Shown: piece after piece, positions 41,673 through 43,614 of the stretch | Position numbering within the stretch: the first letter of the stretch is position 1 | Layout: each line of letters opens with the position of its first letter | DNA from: Pseudomonas fluorescens | Lineage (GTDB): Bacteria; Pseudomonadota; Gammaproteobacteria; Pseudomonadales; Pseudomonadaceae | Length of the DNA: 43,614 nucleotides | Direction: 5' to 3' | Assembly: GCF_902497895.1 (NCBI RefSeq) | Contig: NZ_CABVHQ010000051.1 | Location: 1-43,614, forward strand | The notes under the pieces: generated by a model | Database searches by the model: none | Told to the model about the DNA's origin: nothing | Seen by the model: only the letters and a program-made list of their open reading frames with translations | Made by a program: the position numbers and the translations under genes

Positions 41673-42893
41673 ATGCGCCGCGTCGTTATCACTGGTCTGG
41701 GCATCGTTTCGTGCCTGGGCAATGACAAAGAGACCGTCTCCGCTAACCTGCGTGCAAGTCGCCCTGGCATCCGATTCAACCCGGAATATGCCGAAATGGG
41801 TCTGCGTAGCCAGGTTTCCGGCTCCATTGACCTCAACCTCGAAGAGCTGATAGATCGCAAGACCTATCGCTTCGTCGGCCATGCAGCGGCTTACGCTTAC
41901 CTGGCCATGAAAGACGCCATCGCTGACTCCGGTCTGAGCGAGGAACAAGTCTCCAACCCGCGTACCGGCCTGATCGCCGGCTCCGGCGGCGCGTCGACCC
42001 TCAACCAGATGGAAGCGCTGGACATCCTGCGCGAGAAAGGCGTCAAGCGCGTCGGCCCGTACCGCGTCACGCGGACCATGAGCAGCACGGTTTCCGCTTG
42101 CCTGGCCACGCCATTCAAGATCAAGGGTTTGAACTACTCCATCGCTTCTGCCTGCGCCACCAGTGCTCACTGCATCGGTAGCGCCATGGAACAGATCCAG
42201 ATGGGCAAGCAGGACGTCGTGTTTGCCGGCGGCGGCGAGGAAGAGCACTGGAGCCAGTCGTTCCTGTTCGACGCCATGGGCGCGCTGTCGAGCCAGTACA
42301 ATGAAACCCCGGAAAAGGCTTCCCGTGCCTACGACGCCAAGCGTGACGGTTTCGTCATCGCCGGCGGCGGCGGCATGGTCGTGGTGGAAGAGCTGGAACA
42401 CGCTCTGGCCCGCGGCGCGAAGATCTACGCGGAAATCGTTGGCTACGGCGCAACCTCCGACGGCTACGATATGGTCGCGCCAAGCGGTGAAGGCGCCATC
42501 CGCTGCATGCAGATGGCCCTGTCCACCGTCGATGGCCCGATCGACTACCTGAACACTCACGGCACCTCGACCCCGGTCGGTGATTCCAAGGAGATGGAAG
42601 GTGTTCGCGAAGTGTTCGGCGACAAGGCCCCGGCCATCAGCTCCACCAAGAGCCTGTCGGGTCACTCCCTGGGCGCCGCCGGCGTTCATGAAGCGATCTA
42701 CTGCATGCTGATGATGGAAGGCAACTTCATGGCCGGCTCGGCCAACATCGACGAGCTGGACCCGGCCGTCGCTGACATGCCGATCCTGACCAAGACCCGC
42801 GAGAACGTCACCCTCAACAACGTGATGAGCAACAGCTTCGGCTTCGGTGGCACCAATGCCACCCTGGTCCTGAAGCGCTGGCAGGGCAAGTAA
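41673..42893 (+). CDS. fabB: 3-oxoacyl-ACP synthase I FabB
   Basis: FabB elongates the cis-3-decenoyl-ACP made by FabA and so completes unsaturated fatty acid synthesis. The 406-residue condensing enzyme has the C161-H296-H331 triad (SACATSAHC, NTHGTSTPVGD, SLSGHSLGAAG) and NSFGFGGTNA at the C-terminus. AAGGG precedes the ATG. It is the second gene of the fabAB operon and ends in a strong terminator. Confidence 0.98.
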   Translation: MRRVVITGLGIVSCLGNDKETVSANLRASRPGIRFNPEYAEMGLRSQVSGSIDLNLEELIDRKTYRFVGHAAAYAYLAMKDAIADSGLSEEQVSNPRTGLIAGSGGASTLNQMEALDILREKGVKRVGPYRVTRTMSSTVSACLATPFKIKGLNYSIASACATSAHCIGSAMEQIQMGKQDVVFAGGGEEEHWSQSFLFDAMGALSSQYNETPEKASRAYDAKRDGFVIAGGGGMVVVEELEHALARGAKIYAEIVGYGATSDGYDMVAPSGEGAIRCMQMALSTVDGPIDYLNTHGTSTPVGDSKEMEGVREVFGDKAPAISSTKSLSGHSLGAAGVHEAIYCMLMMEGNFMAGSANIDELDPAVADMPILTKTRENVTLNNVMSNSFGFGGTNATLVLKRWQGK

Positions 42894-42903
42894 TCTGTCC
42901 ATG

Positions 42904-42935
42904 AAAAAACGGCACCCGCTGGTGCCGTTTTTTTT
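42904..42935. terminator. fabAB terminator
   Basis: AAAAAACGGCACC pairs with GGTGCCGTTTTTTTT around a CGCT loop, 10 bp after the fabB stop. A and T tracts on both sides could also serve the convergent DUF3859 gene. Confidence 0.93.
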
Positions 42936-42964
42936 GCCTGTTTCACACCGAGGTCTGCGACGAC

Positions 42965-43426
42965 TCAACGCACGGTAAACCGCTGTTGCGCCAATAACCG
43001 GTCGCCCTGGAATACCATGAAGCGCCACTCGCCGGGGATCACTTCGTGGCGCTCGGTGAATTCGTAGGCCATCACGTCCTGGGGTGCGCCGGGCACCAGT
43101 TTCTGGGTCACTTCGAATTTATCGTGGCGCTGGCCATCCGGGGTGCGGATGCCCGGCGTGAAGTAAAGCAAGGTCAACGGCTGGTCTTCAGCGACTTTGC
43201 CGGACAGCTGATAACGCAGGCCAAACTTGGTGCCCAGTTTCGCCGGGACAATTTCCGTCTGTTCGATCTGTTCGTTGCTGCGGCGCAACACCCGCTCACC
43301 CGACTGCAACTCGGCTTTCGGGCCTTCGAAAACCCCGTATTCCACCGGGCCTTGCACATGAACTTCGGCACTGGCCAGGCCACTGATCATCAGCGCCGCC
43401 AGAGCGGTTAAACGGGTGAGGTGCAT
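42965..43426 (-). CDS. DUF3859-domain exported protein
   Basis: A 153-residue protein with a signal peptide (MHLTRLTALAALMISGLASA, cleavage after ASA). The mature part is the DUF3859 domain: VHVQGPVEYGVFEG, TKFGLRYQLSG, LLYFTPGIRTPDG and YEFTERHEVIPGEWRFMVFQ. It is a likely beta-rich periplasmic protein of unknown function. AAGGAG precedes the ATG at 43426; the upstream frame to 43564 lies in a REP repeat. It is convergent with fabB. Confidence 0.88.
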   Translation of the reverse strand: MHLTRLTALAALMISGLASAEVHVQGPVEYGVFEGPKAELQSGERVLRRSNEQIEQTEIVPAKLGTKFGLRYQLSGKVAEDQPLTLLYFTPGIRTPDGQRHDKFEVTQKLVPGAPQDVMAYEFTERHEVIPGEWRFMVFQGDRLLAQQRFTVR

Positions 43427-43503
43427 ATCGCGCTCCTTGATTGAGATGGGCGCGAGGTTATGACGCAGGCATGACAGGATGATGACAGATGCGAGTTCCC
43501 AAC

Positions 43504-43614
43504 TGTGGCGAGGGGACTTGCTCCCGCTCGGCTGCGCAGCAGTCGCAATGCTGGCAAGCCCCAATGCTTATGCGAACCGTAGCAGCTGGCAAAGCCTGCG
43601 TTCGGCTGCGCAGC
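43504..43614. repeat. Compound REP, cut by window end
   Basis: TGTGGCGAGGGGACTTGCTC + CCGC at 43504-43527 is followed by GCTGCGCAGCAGTCGCA, and a GTAGCAGCTGGCAAAGCC + TGCGTTCGGCTGCGCAGC unit begins at 43579 and runs to the last base. The partner arm should lie beyond 43614. Confidence 0.75.

Noticed and set aside
41658..43028. A 456-codon open frame antisense to fabB
   Set aside because: fabB is unmistakable on the plus strand; the antisense product has no domain or ribosome site and crosses the terminator.
1..43614. A defence, toxin-antitoxin, phage or secretion system
   Set aside because: I looked for such genes on both strands and found none; all sizeable frames fit housekeeping, regulatory or metabolic families.

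Overview
The window is a stretch of Pseudomonas chromosome, most likely from the P. fluorescens group. The proteins (OhrR/Ohr, EF-P with Arg32 plus EarP, CysB, FabA/FabB, a short type II DAHP synthase) are typical of Pseudomonas. The intergenic spaces carry the REP/BIME palindromes common in fluorescent pseudomonads. Coding density is high, GC is high, and I see no rRNA, tRNA, prophage, integrase, CRISPR array or recognisable defence locus. Several blocks match gene orders I remember from P. aeruginosa PAO1, but in a different arrangement (from memory, not checked).

Layout. 1-5.1 kb: a dispersed repeat, msrB, alaA, htpX, tpm and a LigB-type dioxygenase. 5.1-12 kb: a DEAD-box RNA helicase with a long leader, a crotonase, a spermidine-synthase-like methyltransferase, the type II DAHP synthase and a YcaQ/AlkX-type glycosylase. 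12-16.7 kb: two tandem DUF1127 genes, a LysR regulator, a TauE-type exporter divergent from a second LysR regulator with a clear LysR box between them, then ohrR and ohr. 16.7-21 kb: earP-efp, a membrane-anchored hypothetical protein with a GreA/B-like factor, cysB and a universal stress protein.

21-28 kb holds two kinds of MITE-like element, one of them in two copies. Between them lie 5'-nucleotidase, panE-like and thioredoxin-like genes (probably one operon), a PilZ gene, the type I DAHP synthase, and a divergent SDR/CurA-like reductase pair. 28-36.7 kb: pyrF, a PerM-like membrane protein, a tightly packed hydrolase-hydrolase-GST-DUF4892 run, an acyl-CoA synthetase/thioesterase pair, sixA and a DUF4389 gene. 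36.7-43.6 kb: gpsA, a periplasmic-binding-protein-like gene overlapping a hybrid sensor kinase, the fabA-fabB operon with a candidate DesT-type operator, and a DUF3859 gene.

Themes that recur are oxidative damage and thiol defence (MsrB, Ohr/OhrR, CysB, GST, thioredoxin), lipid synthesis (FabA, FabB, GpsA, acyl-CoA synthetase) and aromatic amino acid entry (two unrelated DAHP synthases). I found no convincing new multi-gene system. The most unusual material is the intergenic architecture: nested compound REP palindromes, a REP inverted repeat with 50-bp arms, and abutting MITEs. Two other places deserve attention: the binding-protein/hybrid-kinase pair, and the thioredoxin/PilZ genes whose start codons share one CATG.
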